64,000 nt of DNA from Aplidium turbinatum. Its lineage: Eukaryota; Chordata; Ascidiacea; Aplousobranchia; Polyclinidae. A program made the position numbers and the translations under genes. The notes beneath the pieces were generated by a model. The model had not been told where the DNA came from. It worked only from the letters and a program-made list of their open reading frames with translations, and did not search any database. Location: positions 15,967,498 to 16,031,497 of the forward strand of contig OU964921.1 of assembly GCA_918807975.1 (NCBI GenBank), in the 5' to 3' direction. Shown one piece after another: positions 20,560 through 31,336 of this stretch. Each line of letters opens with the position of its first letter. The first letter of the stretch is position 1.

Positions 20560-20790
20560 AGATCTCTATTATGTAATGTGTTTCCAGAGCATTCGGGACA
20601 TTCATTCAGAACAACTCTGGAATGTTCTGTTGTTTTTCACAATTGCCGAGTGACGTTTGTCATGACGTCATAAGGATGTTTATCAGTAGATCTGTGGTTG
20701 CGAAATCTTTATTATGTAACGTATTTTCTAGAACCTTCTACTCCTACGTGAAAATCTAGAAGCTTCTTTAAACCTGCTATAAATAGTGGT
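20560..20790 (+). promoter_or_regulatory. Heat-shock-element cluster with TATA box inside a TM2D1 intron
   Basis: TTCTAGAACCTTC at 20726-20738 is a perfect three-unit heat-shock element (TTCnnGAAnnTTC). A near-match, ATCTAGAAGCTTC, lies at 20754-20766 and a two-unit GAATGTTC at 20620-20627. TATAAATA follows at 20778-20785, at a normal promoter distance. This arrangement resembles an Hsp70-type promoter. It has no coding sequence I can recognise downstream, so it may be a promoter carried by a repeat, for example a lone terminal repeat of a retroelement. Confidence 0.5.
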
Positions 20791-20994
20791 GTGAATTGAT
20801 GGATTATTATTATTATGGGAGTTGTATTATTATGAGTTGATTATGAGAGTTGTGTTATGAGTTGTGGGTTGGTAAAAGGTGCAGAAATTATTGTTGATTG
20901 AGATTTGAAGTAATTGAATACAAGTATATGAGAAGCCGTGCGTTAAAGTTCTTCAAGAATTTTCATTATCATTTTGCTGGTAGATCTATCCGAC

Positions 20995-21090
20995 CATTTA
21001 ATTGACTGCTTTTCGGTTATACCCATTAAACTACGTCATTGAACCTTTCCAAGTATTTTTCCTGGTAAGAGATAGAAAGAAATCGTGACA
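20995..21090 (+). repeat. Dispersed repeat, second copy of 6961-7065
   Basis: ATTTAATTGACTGCTTTTCG, CCCATTAAACTACGTCAT and GGTAAGAGATAGAAAG match the copy at 6961-7065 in order and spacing. The family is unknown. Confidence 0.6.
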
Positions 21091-21299
21091 ATGTCAATCA
21101 GCTGATCTAGTTGACATCACATCAATTCTGTCAATGCGATCATTGCAATACATTTTGAGTTTTACTTGATTGATTGATTGATTGATTGAATTTTTATCCT
21201 CGGACTGGGAAAGCTTCTTAATAATAATAATAACAGTATTTATATAGCGCCACATCCACAGTCAAACTATGCTCCTGGGCGCTGTAGCCTACATGACAA

Positions 21300-22420
21300 T
21301 GGTGATAATTAATACGGTACTTTCAGTCATAATGTTTATTGAAATAGAACGTTTTCAAGCGAGCTTTGAATTCATTTAAATTTTCAGCTTCTTTCACACA
21401 AATAGGCAAACAGTTCCAGCAACTGGCAGCAACAACTGGGAAGGTACGATTTCCATATGGTGTCTTACATGAAGGATTGCACAAGAGCAATTGATGCTGA
21501 GAACGCAAAGTTCTGGCAGGTTTATAATGAACAAGCAAAGTGTCCAAATAGTTCGGAGCATAACCATGGAAAACTTTATAAATTAATAGACATATTTTGA
21601 AGCGAATACGATACAATACTGGAAGCCTATGCAGGGATTTTAGTATAGGAGTGATATGCTCACGTTTACGTGTTAAAGTAATTAGCCGAGCAGCAGCATT
21701 CTGAACTCTTTGAAGACGCAAAATAATACAATGTGGAATGTCATTTAACAATGAGTTTGAATAATCAAGCCTGGATGTCACAAGTGCATGACTGCATGAG
21801 TTAAAGTTTTACAAGCATCAACATTGATAAAGTGTCTGATGGAACCAATACTTCTAAGATGAAAAAAGCAAGATTTAACAGTGGAACTGACAAAGTTTTC
21901 TAAACACAAATGTTGATTTAATGTTACACCAAGCAATTTAATTGAGTTAGAAGAAGAAAGATTGATATTACTCAGGGTAAGGGTCATGTAATTAAATTTT
22001 GAAATACACCGTTTCGGAGAAAATACAATAAACTCACATTTTTCTTGATTCAGTTTCATCATAATAAGACATCTAATTTGAGATATCAACCATACACTTT
22101 TGGAATTTTGACTTAATACAACACAATGAATCTTCATCAGCAACACACAAATACAATTGTATATCATCAGCATATGAGTGGTATGAAAGCCCATGTCGCT
22201 TTATGATGTCAAACAGAGGTTTTATGTAGAGGCAAAACAGGACAGGGCCAAGAACAGAACCCTGAGCAACTCCAGAAGAAAGAAATGCAGAGCAGCATTC
22301 TTGCAGAGCTTAATCCTGGCAGTTTCGCATACTTGTAGAGGCTTTGAATCAGTAATCACTGACGCAGGCCTGGTCACCGAGATTGACAGAGTGAAGTTTC
22401 CGATTTGTGAAGTCTTGTTG
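21300..22420 (-). mobile_element. CR1/L2-like LINE, 5' truncated
   Basis: The minus-strand frame at 21323-21781 reads SRLDYSNSLLNDIPHCIILR, LQRVQNAAARLITLTRKREH and ITPILKSLHRLPVLYRIRFK, the typical thumb and C-terminal region of CR1/L2 LINEs. Upstream, 21778-22194 holds MKLNQEKCEFIVFSP and NLSSSNSIKLLGVTLNQHL, and around 22160-22190 [15 protein letters not shown] replaces the usual YADDxQLY box because the frame is disturbed. The 3' side is followed by TGATTGATTGATTGATTGA (minus-strand TCAA repeats) at 21170-21189, a common LINE tail type. It is inactive. Confidence 0.8.
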
Positions 22421-22491
22421 CCGGGGAATTATTCCATCCATTAGATGCCGCTGAATGGAGAGCAGTCCTTAACGTGCGTTGCTCAAGCGCA

Positions 22492-22580
22492 CACCCCGAG
22501 AGTCAAACCAGCGCCGCTTGATCTTGAAGCTTCTTTGTTCCAGAAGTCACGCGCTAACCAATTGAGCTATCGGGGCGGAC
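22492..22580 (-). tRNA. tRNA-like sequence, possible degenerate tRNA or SINE head
   Basis: On the minus strand the sequence starts CCCCGATAGCTCAATTGGTT, with a good A box (TAGCTCAATTGGTTAGCGC), and ends with GGTTTGACTCTCGGGG, a B-box-like T arm. The terminal CCCCGA and TCGGGG pair as an acceptor stem. The anticodon arm region (GACTTCTGGAACAAAGAAG) is longer than normal and does not give one clear anticodon. Next to it GGGGCTAACTACA-like units repeat (22577-22625). A tRNA-derived repeat is more likely than a working gene. Confidence 0.5.
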
Positions 22581-22625
22581 TAACTACAAACTTCGGGGCT
22601 AACTACACGGGGCTAACTACAAACT

Positions 22626-23647
22626 TCGTCAGTGACGTAAATTCAAATAAAAGATGTAACTTTTTCCTACCAAATTAACCCAAGTTTATTAAAAAATGAC
22701 GCAACAGCTCAGGGCAGGTCTATAAAGAGAAATACAATGACGCTTTATAGTTGGCAAAATGTCTAACACAATTATGTATTCTGTAACCACCCACAAAAAT
22801 GCAAAATATTGAGCAAAATGGAAATTTTCAGAAGCTGTGAGGAAGCTGAAGGAAGAGTTCAATGACTCCAATTTTTTTTCTTAGGTTAATTAGATGTATC
22901 TAAACAATATTTTATCTACCCAAACTAAAAATATTTTTAGAAAAAATTTCGTTTTTGACCCCATTTTTCGATTTTCTTCCCTATCTTTTTTGTGTAAAGT
23001 ACAGAACAATGTTTGCTGTTACAAATACTGTGGGACACGAATTAAACGATGCTCAATGTGCAATAGGGAGGGCCGTCGTAAACAGATCACTTAGCAACTC
23101 GAGTTTCTTAGGAGGTTTGGCGAGTAAATGACGAAATCGAAAACCATTTTTAAATTGAACGCCAAGGAGACGGTGCACAATAGGGTCCAACTAATCAGTA
23201 AATCACCCTATTACAGCGATATTGCAGTGGTGTATATTCAGGGTGTGTGCGCCGCACACCCATCAAACATTGTTGATTCATTAATCATCATACAGTTAAC
23301 TCAGTCAGTAATAAAGCTTAGAATGCATGACAGTCCAGTTTTTCACTGTCTCTTGTTATAAAACATACAAATATATGACAACATTGCAAAAAAATATATT
23401 TTATCAGATATTATCAACTTATTCACAAGGTCCTTCTGATGATCCTCATTTACTGTAGGTGAAACAGGCTGTTAGGGGTTCAGATAGTAACTATATATAT
23501 TTGATTTAATTCGCTCTGCTTTGCTGTTTTGCTTAGCATTGAGCACTTTTTGTAGTATTATTAGTTTTCATTGTTTTATTTGACCTTTATGTATTTAATA
23601 TGTTAATTTTCGTTTGTTTCGGACTAGTTGTACTGATATCAATTTAC
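22626..23647. other. Intron sequence, no gene recognised
   Basis: No domain, RNA gene or transposon terminus was recognised. Around 23425-23500 a short repeat is shared with 7375-7450. Confidence 0.45.
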
Positions 23648-23910
23648 TGTAATTTTTACGTTTCGATGCAGTTGTGCTGATGAGTCCTATGCGACAAAAA
23701 CCGGTTCCACAACATAAATTATAAATTTTATTGAAATACTTGTGAGTGTTAGCTTAGCCAAATGATTTCATGGTACTGTAGATAACAAAACTACAATGTT
23801 GATTTGTTTTCTTATTGTTTGCTTCTGTATTAAGTTGACCGCCCATTTGAGGAAGTGTCTTAGTACCTCGCCCTTTCCAGTTAGTTTTTTCCACTTTTGA
23901 TCACCTCCAC
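23648..23910 (-). repeat. Single arm of the fold-back element at 13638-14548
   Basis: This segment is the reverse complement of 13638-13912 with modest divergence. It includes TTTCGATGCAGTTGTGCTGA, ACCGGTTCCACAACATAAAT and GCCCATTTGAGGAAGTGTC. It shows that the family's arm is about 265-275 bp long, longer than the arm surviving at 14373-14548. Confidence 0.75.
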
Positions 23911-24354
23911 CTCCATCTTATGCAATTACAACATGTATATTGTGTACCGGTAATTGTTGTAACATGTGTCCAAACGTCTATCCATTCTTATTGCAAAATT
24001 AATATGACATTATCTACCATGATCCACATGACTCAGTTTGCTAACAATGTAACATACCTCGAATAGACTTTCCAGATAAAATCCTGCGTAATAGTTTTTT
24101 CTAACTAGGTGCAAGAGAAGTAATGGGTAGCAACGACTATAACGGCAAACATTTATGCATATTTTTAGAAACAAGTTTGAAGTTAATTGAAAGAGATGGA
24201 ATCATTTTTTCAACAAGTGTTTAATGCTTTTGAAAATGTTTATGAAACATCTAGTTAAGTAACCTTGACAACGTTATGGGTGTGTAAAAACTTTCGTTTA
24301 ACCTTATTAGTGGTTGTAGTATGTTTCAATTTCATAATGAGTATCTTCCCGCAG

Positions 24355-24462
24355 GTGGTTGTACCTTCTGATGGCTCTAACTATATCATTGATCGCTATG
24401 GACCTCGCTTGATCCAAGTCTTACTTGACAATGACACTTACTACAAACCTCAACCTGACTGA
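24355..24462 (+). CDS. TM2D1: TM2D1-like gene, last coding exon
   Basis: The exon follows TTCCCGCAG and continues in phase 0 from LLVAIQ: VVVPSDGSNYIIDRYGPRLI, then DNDTYYKPQPD and TGA. The PSDGSxYIIDxYGxRL stretch is specific to TM2D1 C-termini (human ends IVGPSDGSSYIIDYYGTRL, from memory), which favours TM2D1 over TM2D2 or TM2D3. The tail is short and cytosolic or luminal depending on topology. The intron before it is 4.2 kb and holds a LINE, a tRNA-like repeat and a fold-back arm. Confidence 0.92.
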   Translation: MVVPSDGSNYIIDRYGPRLIQVLLDNDTYYKPQPD

Positions 24463-25272
24463 GGGACTGGTTAACAGCTCTGAAGGGTTTCTTTTCTTGA
24501 AAACAAATGGTTTTGTGCTGCGTTGGTATTCAGCCACTCGACAACATTTCAGCTATTATGTCCACTGTCGTAAGAGGAATTCTTGATTTTAACAGACTGT
24601 AGCAACGTGTTGTTCTGACAAATCAATCTGTTAGAATTAAAGGGCCATTTCGAAGATTAGATAAACTATGATTTAAAGGAAAATTCAAATCCGCAAAAGT
24701 GAGTCTGATTGATTTGAAAAACAAGCATAGTTACCATGATAAATTTATAAAAAAAACTGAACGTCCATTACTATTCACATTAAAACCTCAATTTTGTGAC
24801 ATTTGCGTGATTTGATTGAATTTCGTTAAATCATTTCGCAATCAGGGCTGCCAGATAGTCTGGAAGATGTCGGTTAGTATTAGTCTGAAATTTGGACATT
24901 TTAGAAAAAATCTAAAAATACTAAAAAATCTTTTACTGTAATTGTTGCCTGACAAGTGACAATTCACTGATGTCAAAGGAAAGTAAACATTGGCACATTA
25001 CGGTCAAACATTAGACCTGTTCAAAGCGCAAAATTTTTTAGCTTCTTGCATTGTTTCCCATGATTTTGACCATGAGAAATGCGCGTCTTTGTGATTGAAA
25101 ACGCGTTAACTAGTTTTTGGATGTCAATCTTATGGAGTAGATCGCTTTCAATACACAAAAGTGCCATTGTATCAAGACGTTGTTGACACATTGTTGATCA
25201 TTTAATGTCTTTAATTTGTTTCAGTTGTGAAAACGAGCATTCTCCCGAGCAACCATTAGATACAAGTACATT
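24463..25272. other. Probable 3' untranslated region and spacer; possible hAT left end
   Basis: This follows the TM2D1 stop. CAGGGCTGCCAGATAGTCTGG-like sequence at 24843 resembles the start of hAT termini, for example CAGCGTTGCCAGATGGG at 48970. It may be the left end of the hAT whose transposase begins at 25273. I could not find its right end. Confidence 0.4.
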
Positions 25273-27424
25273 CTAAGTGCTACTTAAATAAGTGTTCGGA
25301 AATGCATTATAAACACCAGTAGTGTGCAGCATTTTAAACATCTTCTGGGCACTTCCTGTTGCTGTTGTTTCATCGCGTCTTTGCTCTTTATAATAGTCTT
25401 TATACCAGCACATAAACTGACGAAATTCTGATGGGAAGTCGGAAGACAGATCCTTTGAATACACACCAACCAGACATGCAACAGCAACATCGAGTCGTAC
25501 TCATTCAAAACCCCAAACCTCTGCAGCACCATGGAATATGCATCGATATGTTTCTGTAGTGCACTCTTCAGTTGGGCGATGATCACATAAAACGTGTTGA
25601 TTGTAAATTTTTGCCCGACATTCCTTCCACATCATCTGTAGCAGCTCCATCACTGACATGCTTCTGCCGCTTTGGTGCGCGCCAACTTTCAGATTTATAT
25701 CATATATGCTGATTGCTGCTGCCACAGCGATCACGTGCCTGCTGCTCATTACAGTCAAAATTCTCTCTGCACTCATCCAAGAATTTATCCAAGCTCTTCA
25801 GCAGACTAATGGCTGGTGTCAGTTCGATAGCGGAACTTTGAAGCAACTTGCTACTAATATTGAAGCGCTGCAAAATATTGTTCCAAAGTACGCACATTAG
25901 AGCAACTTCAAGGGTGTTCATGTGTTTTGCCAATGCAGCTGCTTCATTTTGTATGCTGCCATTCTGAGTAGCATCCCCAGAGATTTCCTGGAGAGCACTT
26001 TGAAACTGGTGGTACCCAATTAAAATTGCTTTTGTGGCATCAGCTCGACCTGACCACTGGTTAGCTGATGGGTATTTTGGTACAAGTCATGCAGGTTGCT
26101 CTTCAAAATGGGTCATCAGGACACCCCAATGATGTGTTAATGCTCCAAAGAATACATACAGGCGATGCAATAAGTCAAAAAATGAGACTGCTTCAATGCA
26201 ACAATCCACAGCTGCCTGACCAACTAGATTCAAAGAGTGGCCAGCGCAAGGAATATAATCCACTACACAGTTCTTATCTTTCAGGATTCTCTGCTTGCCA
26301 ATGTATTTACCAGACATATTGCTGGCATTGTCACATGTCTGACCACGGCAATTTTCGAAGTTGATGTCCTGATCTAATAAATACTGAAGCAAAGTGTCAA
26401 CAAGATTCTTCCCTGTGTGACTGGAGATGTTGATGAAAGTCACAAAACGCTCTGCAGGTTGGTAATCCATCATATTGACATAGCAAAGAATGATGGTTAG
26501 CTGGTCAGTATGCGTCATATCTGGAGTGGAGTCTACTGAAACTGAGAAGTACTGTGGCTTTGCAGTCTCATTTTTGATGAGACCAGTGACTTGTGTACCC
26601 ATCATTGCAATGAGCTCTTCTCAGATTGTTTTCGACAAATAGGAAGTGTGACCACATCCGTGATTGGCATGAGTACGGATGTGCTGAGATAACAATGGAT
26701 CAAATCGCCCAATAAGCTCCAAGATGCCCAAAAAATGTCCATTGTCACTGGAGCCAACAATCTCATTACTACCTCGAAAAGCCAGACATCTCTCACAGAG
26801 AAAAGTGATAGTAGCAGCACAACGTGATAGAACATTTTTCCAGTACTTGCGCTGCTCCAGCATATTTTGATGCAATTCTGCATCAACTCGTCCAATTGTA
26901 CCACTTCGCCGACATAATGTCAGGATTGATTGGATATGATTCGAATTTATCTTGTGAGATTTTAAGTGCTTGGCCACATTCTTCCAGTCTGAAAATCCTA
27001 GGCCAGAAATATGTGAACGGTCAGATGAAAATAGAAGACATGGGAAACAGAAAATACAGGCTTTGGCAGGAGAATACACAAGCCAGTCAAGATCAGTTAC
27101 CTCTCCATTTGGTAAAACCTGTTTGAACATGCTGTAAGTTAGAAAGCGATTAACTCCACAGTAATTGTGCTTTGTGTCTGGATAACTGTCTGCCAAGTTT
27201 CGAAAATGGCTTGTTCCCAGGCTGATGCATATCTCGCCTAAATGTTCAGTTACATCACCAAAAAGCCCGACATCATCTGGAATAGTTACTGAAGTAACGT
27301 TGGCTACTTCAGTAGTGTCTTCTATAACATCAGCTAGTCCAGCTTCTTCAACAGCAGGTCCCACAGCCCCCTGAGGCTCCTCTTGAGCTCTGTCGACATG
27401 AGAGGTTGAAGGGTAATCAGTCAC
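25273..27424 (-). pseudogene. hAT transposase, ZMYM1/TTF-type (DUF4371)
   Basis: Read from 27424 downward: an acidic N-terminus, then a TTF-type zinc-finger region (NYCGVNRFLTYSMFKQV, AKACIFCFPCLLFSS, SDWKNVAKHLKSH) within 26621-27424. Next, at 26087-26605, comes the catalytic part with SVDSTPDMTHTDQLTIILC, CRGQTCDNASNMSGKYIG and CAGHSLNLVGQAAVDC. These are the first Asp, second Asp and CxxH blocks of DUF4371-type hAT transposases. The C-terminal part (25284-25933) is in several frames (RFNISSKLLQSSAIEL). The frame breaks just after the zinc finger and again several times near the C-terminus, and the ER-type dimerisation end is not seen. Function in life: cut-and-paste transposition. Now inactive. 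Confidence 0.75.
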
Positions 27425-27465
27425 TAATCACTAGATTCACTAGTAACAGTCTTGGTCTTCTCATG

Positions 27466-28890
27466 GATGGATGGATGGTCATTTTATTTTTTTTGGATGC
27501 GAAACGTACATAAAACAAAAACGTACAGTGTGCATCCAATGAGAGAGTGCGAAAGACCGTAGCCCTGAAGGCGTAGGAGGTCGTCGAGTCTGCACTCTCT
27601 CATTCAAATAGTCATACGAAAGAAAGTATTGTGTTTTTAAATATTGTAGCAAATGGACACAAAAAAGAAGAAGGAAGGAAGAACAGAAAAAAAAACAAAT
27701 ACAGATACAGACGCAAGAAATACAAAAAATAATAACAATAGACATAAAGTCAGGTAGTGGATGTCGTTTCTACAGCTCTTAATTATTGAAGAAGTGTTTT
27801 ATGCACATTTCACTGAAAAAATTGTAGCCTTTTTTCATGTTTTTTTGTTCATATTTTGGGGTAAACTGTCCCATTCCTTGATTCCCATGCATTTTAAACT
27901 TTTTTGAAATAATTGGGTATTTGCCTGTTTAGTATAAAGCGAATTGGAGCTTGAGCGTCGGGTGTTATACGAGTGGATAGCTGATACATGTGTAAAGAAA
28001 GTTTTGAAGTTGTCCGGTAGGCTAGTTTGTTATTATAAAGTTTGAACATAAATTTGCTTATTTCTAGTTTATAAGTAGAATTAACAGTTAGTATTTCATT
28101 TTCTTAAAAGAGTGGCCGTACTTTTGTTTTTATTTCAAATGCTCCTGTAACGATTTTAATTACATATCTTATTTTGTCTAACTTGGATTCTATTCAAGTA
28201 TTTTGTGGGTGCGCATCCCCAGTTGATAATTCCATATTGTAGGTGCGAGTGAACAATGCTATAATAAATAATGATGAGAACTTTTCTAGAAGTAAATTTT
28301 CTAAGTTTACTCAGTACGCCTGAAGAAGAGGATAGTTTTTTCGAGAGGCTATCAATGTGTTTATTCCAGTTGAGTTTGTTTTCTATTGTGATTCCTAAGT
28401 AGCGCGTGTGGTCAACTTCCTTAATTATTGTACCATTCAATTTAATTTGCATATTGGAGAGTTTATTCTTTTTATTGTTAAAGAGTATGTAGTTAGTTTT
28501 ACTCAAGTTGAGTGTTAACTGATTGTTATCAAGCCAAGTGTAGAGTTTGCATATTTATTTTTTTATTTATGATCGGCTGGAGGTTGCTGGTAGTTTTTTG
28601 AGCCATATAAAGAACTGTGTCATCAGCATAAAGTACAGTTTTTAAATTAGTTGCATCGGGAAGATCGTTTATGTAAACTAAAAACAAAAATGGGCCAAGT
28701 ACACTGCCCTGAGGAACTCCAATCCAATAGTAATATTTGAGCGAGAAGAGTTGATTTCCCCGCCATGTACGTATTGCTGCCTATTGGTTAGATATGAATG
28801 ATTAAGATTTTTAACGTTTTCCCTTACGCCATAATGATTCAACTTGTCAATTAAGATTTCGTGAATAACTGTATCTATAAACACTGAGCA
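27466..28890 (-). mobile_element. Jockey-like LINE, 5' truncated, with GGAT tail
   Basis: On the minus strand the RT part at 28678-28884 reads IHEILIDKLNHYGVRENVKN and [13 protein letters not shown], and 28156-28506 reads TNYILFNNKKNKLSNMQIKL, DHTRYLGITIENKLNWNKHI and YSIVHSHLQYGIINWG, standard blocks after the catalytic box. The catalytic box itself lies in a broken stretch near 28600-28680. The 3' part (27480-27745) is a conserved tail found with this LINE type (ERVQTRRPPTPSGL). It ends in CCATCCATCCAT, a typical terminal repeat (27466-27478). The element abuts the hAT transposase start, so it may have inserted into that hAT. Confidence 0.75.
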
Positions 28891-29059
28891 CTAGGATGCA
28901 CCATTTGCCCCCGACCTTTAGCAAAAAGCCTGAACTTTTTTTTGCTTAACATATGAGGTTATCTTAGAAAACAATTTTTGCAAAGTTTCATTTTGATTGG
29001 ACAAAGTTTAACCTCCCCACCCGGCCATTTTCTAAGGGGACTAACGGCATTTTCTTCAC

Positions 29060-29390
29060 ATTATCGCCACTGGATGGAGCTGCTTAAAATATGCAACTGC
29101 ATAGGCTATTTACTTTAGAAACATACCCCTCTTCAATCTTCATTCTGCACAATTTAAAAAAAATTTATCTGAATTGGCCAATGGGAAGCAGAAATATGGG
29201 CAGTTTTGAACTCTCCACTAGCGCAATACTGCCTTTAGTGGCCAACACATAACAACAATTATTTCCTTAAATGTTCATCCAATTGAAACAAAACTGGTGT
29301 CTAACCCCCCATTTTTCAAGGGTGGTGAGTTCATTTTTGCTGCTAGTTTTAAAGATTCTAACTACTAGGTGGCAGAAAACCTGCTTTTCA
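29060..29390 (+). repeat. Repeat arm, inverted copy of 34885-35192
   Basis: About 310 bp, including TGGCCAATGGGAAGCAGAAA, TTGGCCACTA-like sequence around 29240 and CAAGGGTGGTGAGTTC, match 34885-35192 on the opposite strand. The two are 5.5 kb apart. I see no TSD that would make them the ends of one transposon. Confidence 0.7.
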
Positions 29391-29527
29391 TAAGTTTAAG
29401 CTAATGTAACCGCTTGGACTTGACTTCAAATATGCAAAGTTTCAAAAAATGCAACTCATTGAAATGTATATCATTGAAAACAAACAAAGAAAGAACAGTG
29501 CAACATCTATTCTAATTGTGATAGATA

Positions 29528-30583
29528 CCGTAAAACGCCCTACCTTTAGACGGGACCCTAACTTTAGCCGAAACCGGATTTGTGATGTCAAAGGGTACTG
29601 GAGCAGAACTGCTTTGCTTATCACATTCATATTGCATTTACACTTCAGTAGGGACTATGTGAATTGTTTAAAGGTGTTTGGTGAAATCTCCAGCTATATG
29701 GGGGACTACTAATCAACAATTTTTAAAACTTGCTAAAACCGGAAAAAATGCACCCTGGAAAACTGACTCCGGTTCATGTACTTTCTAAGTATCCAGAAAA
29801 AAATCAGTGAGTTAGAAAGATTTGTAATATGGCAGAGAGTCCCATGTTAAAATTTGATGAGCTTAATCCATATTCGTATGGTTCAGTGATGGTAAACCAA
29901 GGTTTTATTTATACTTTCTTGACATTTCAGATGCCTATATTACCTGTAAGTACCATAACTAAAATGTCTAATAAAAGAAAATATGCAGCATTTGATGATG
30001 GGGAAGGTTTCAAGCGAATGTGCTATACCGTACAATGATAGGGGAGTGTTTGAAATTAAATCTGAAATGCTGTCGATGTGGTGATTAGGTCTTCCCATTG
30101 ATTGATTTTAAGTACATACACGAACTGTTGACTGATTTTCTGTCTGTTGTTCATTGGTTTTCAGTATATTTACAACTGTGATTCATTTTCTGTGTTGCTG
30201 CTGTAAACTTTGGGTAAAAAAATTTTTTTACCCCCCCCCCCCTTAATTATATGCAAAACACAGCTAAAGTGTCAGTAGAAATCATGTTCCATGTTTTTTA
30301 AAACTTTCCTGATGGCTAAAGTTAAAGATAGCAGCCATAAATGGCTAATGAAAGCAGTTTAATTTATGCGGCTAAAGTTAGGATTTCATTCCTAACTTTA
30401 GCCACCCAAGGCTTTTTTAAAAAAAAGGGACCTGGAAAACTGTGATCAGTCTTAAAATACCATGATTGTGAAGAATAAACCAGTCTCATGTTTTTAGCAT
30501 AGAATTTTTGTTTGTTCAAGGACTATTGTTGAAATAATTGATAAAGCAATTAAAAAAACGGCTAAAGTTAGGGCGTTTTACGG
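29528..30583. mobile_element. MITE with CCGTAAAACGCCC ends and TA duplication
   Basis: The left end CCGTAAAACGCCCTACCTTTAG and the right end CTAAAGTTAGGGCGTTTTACGG are inverted, with TA directly outside both (29526-29527 and 30584-30585), as in Tc1/mariner-like elements. The motif GGCTAAAGTTAGG recurs inside in both orientations, including a small perfect fold-back at about 30365-30403. No transposase is visible. A run of C at 30231-30242 is present. Confidence 0.75.
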
Positions 30584-30657
30584 TATTGTACAGCAATAAC
30601 CTTACACGAATTTCCCCTCATGAAGGTCACACAGGTAATGAAACAGTAAACTCGTAA

Positions 30658-31336
30658 TTAGATTGTCAGATACCAATACCATTTTCTATTTGTTTGGTTT
30701 GATAATTTTTTTCGGGAATTCTCTACTACTTGTAAAATGTTTTGGTATCGTTCTTCCTTGAGAGCAGTCTCATGAAAATCCTGGACCAGTTTGATTCCTC
30801 GCTCTGCTGTGTCATTAACCACACTGATGTTATTCACAATTGTTTTTGCAATTTTGTAAGTCTCATTGTCATCCCAGATTTCGATAGGTTCACTTAAAAA
30901 TGGTGAGTCAATTTTCAAGATTTTAAAAAATGACCAAGAGTCTTCTCCAATATAGTCCTGGAGATCCCTGGATGTGTCTGCTGGGAGTTCAGGGAAACAA
31001 GGTTTTCCAAATCCAGAGCCAAACCTTTTTGTGCAGTGTGCAAACACCGTCATTTTTAACTAAGATTATTTTTTGTGCCATCAGTTCTTTGGTTGAATTT
31101 TTCACACTCTGACTGAAAACAGCCAACAGTACAAGCTCTTCTATCAGATACCACATATGTTTTCCAAAACTTTTCAGAGCTACACCCGCATTGGCACCAT
31201 CAATTGCTTGATAATTAAGGAAGGAGTGAATGAACAGTTGGTCATTTTTTGGAGCAGTTGATGGTTCAGGAGCAGTTAGCCACCACGGGATATAACAAAA
31301 TACAACAAATTTCACAAAGCGGCGAAGTTTCAACAA
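30658..31336 (-). pseudogene. Orphan C-terminal part of an unnamed transposase
   Basis: Two overlapping minus frames. The upstream one (30989-31336) reads KSFGKHMWYLIEELVLLAVF and the downstream one (30658-31053) reads DSWSFFKILKIDSPFLSE and VVNDTAERGIKLVQDF. The same blocks in the same order occur in the element at 56426-58775 (MARHLWYLS, then AVTNDHAERSV), so both come from one protein family, which I know only as uncharacterised transposon-associated proteins. No N-terminal part and no termini were found nearby, so it is a fragment with at least one frame break. Confidence 0.6.

Noticed and set aside
24843-28890. Complete hAT spanning from CAGGGCTGCCAGA to beyond the jockey-like LINE
   Set aside because: No matching right terminus or 8-bp duplication could be found, so only the transposase piece is annotated.
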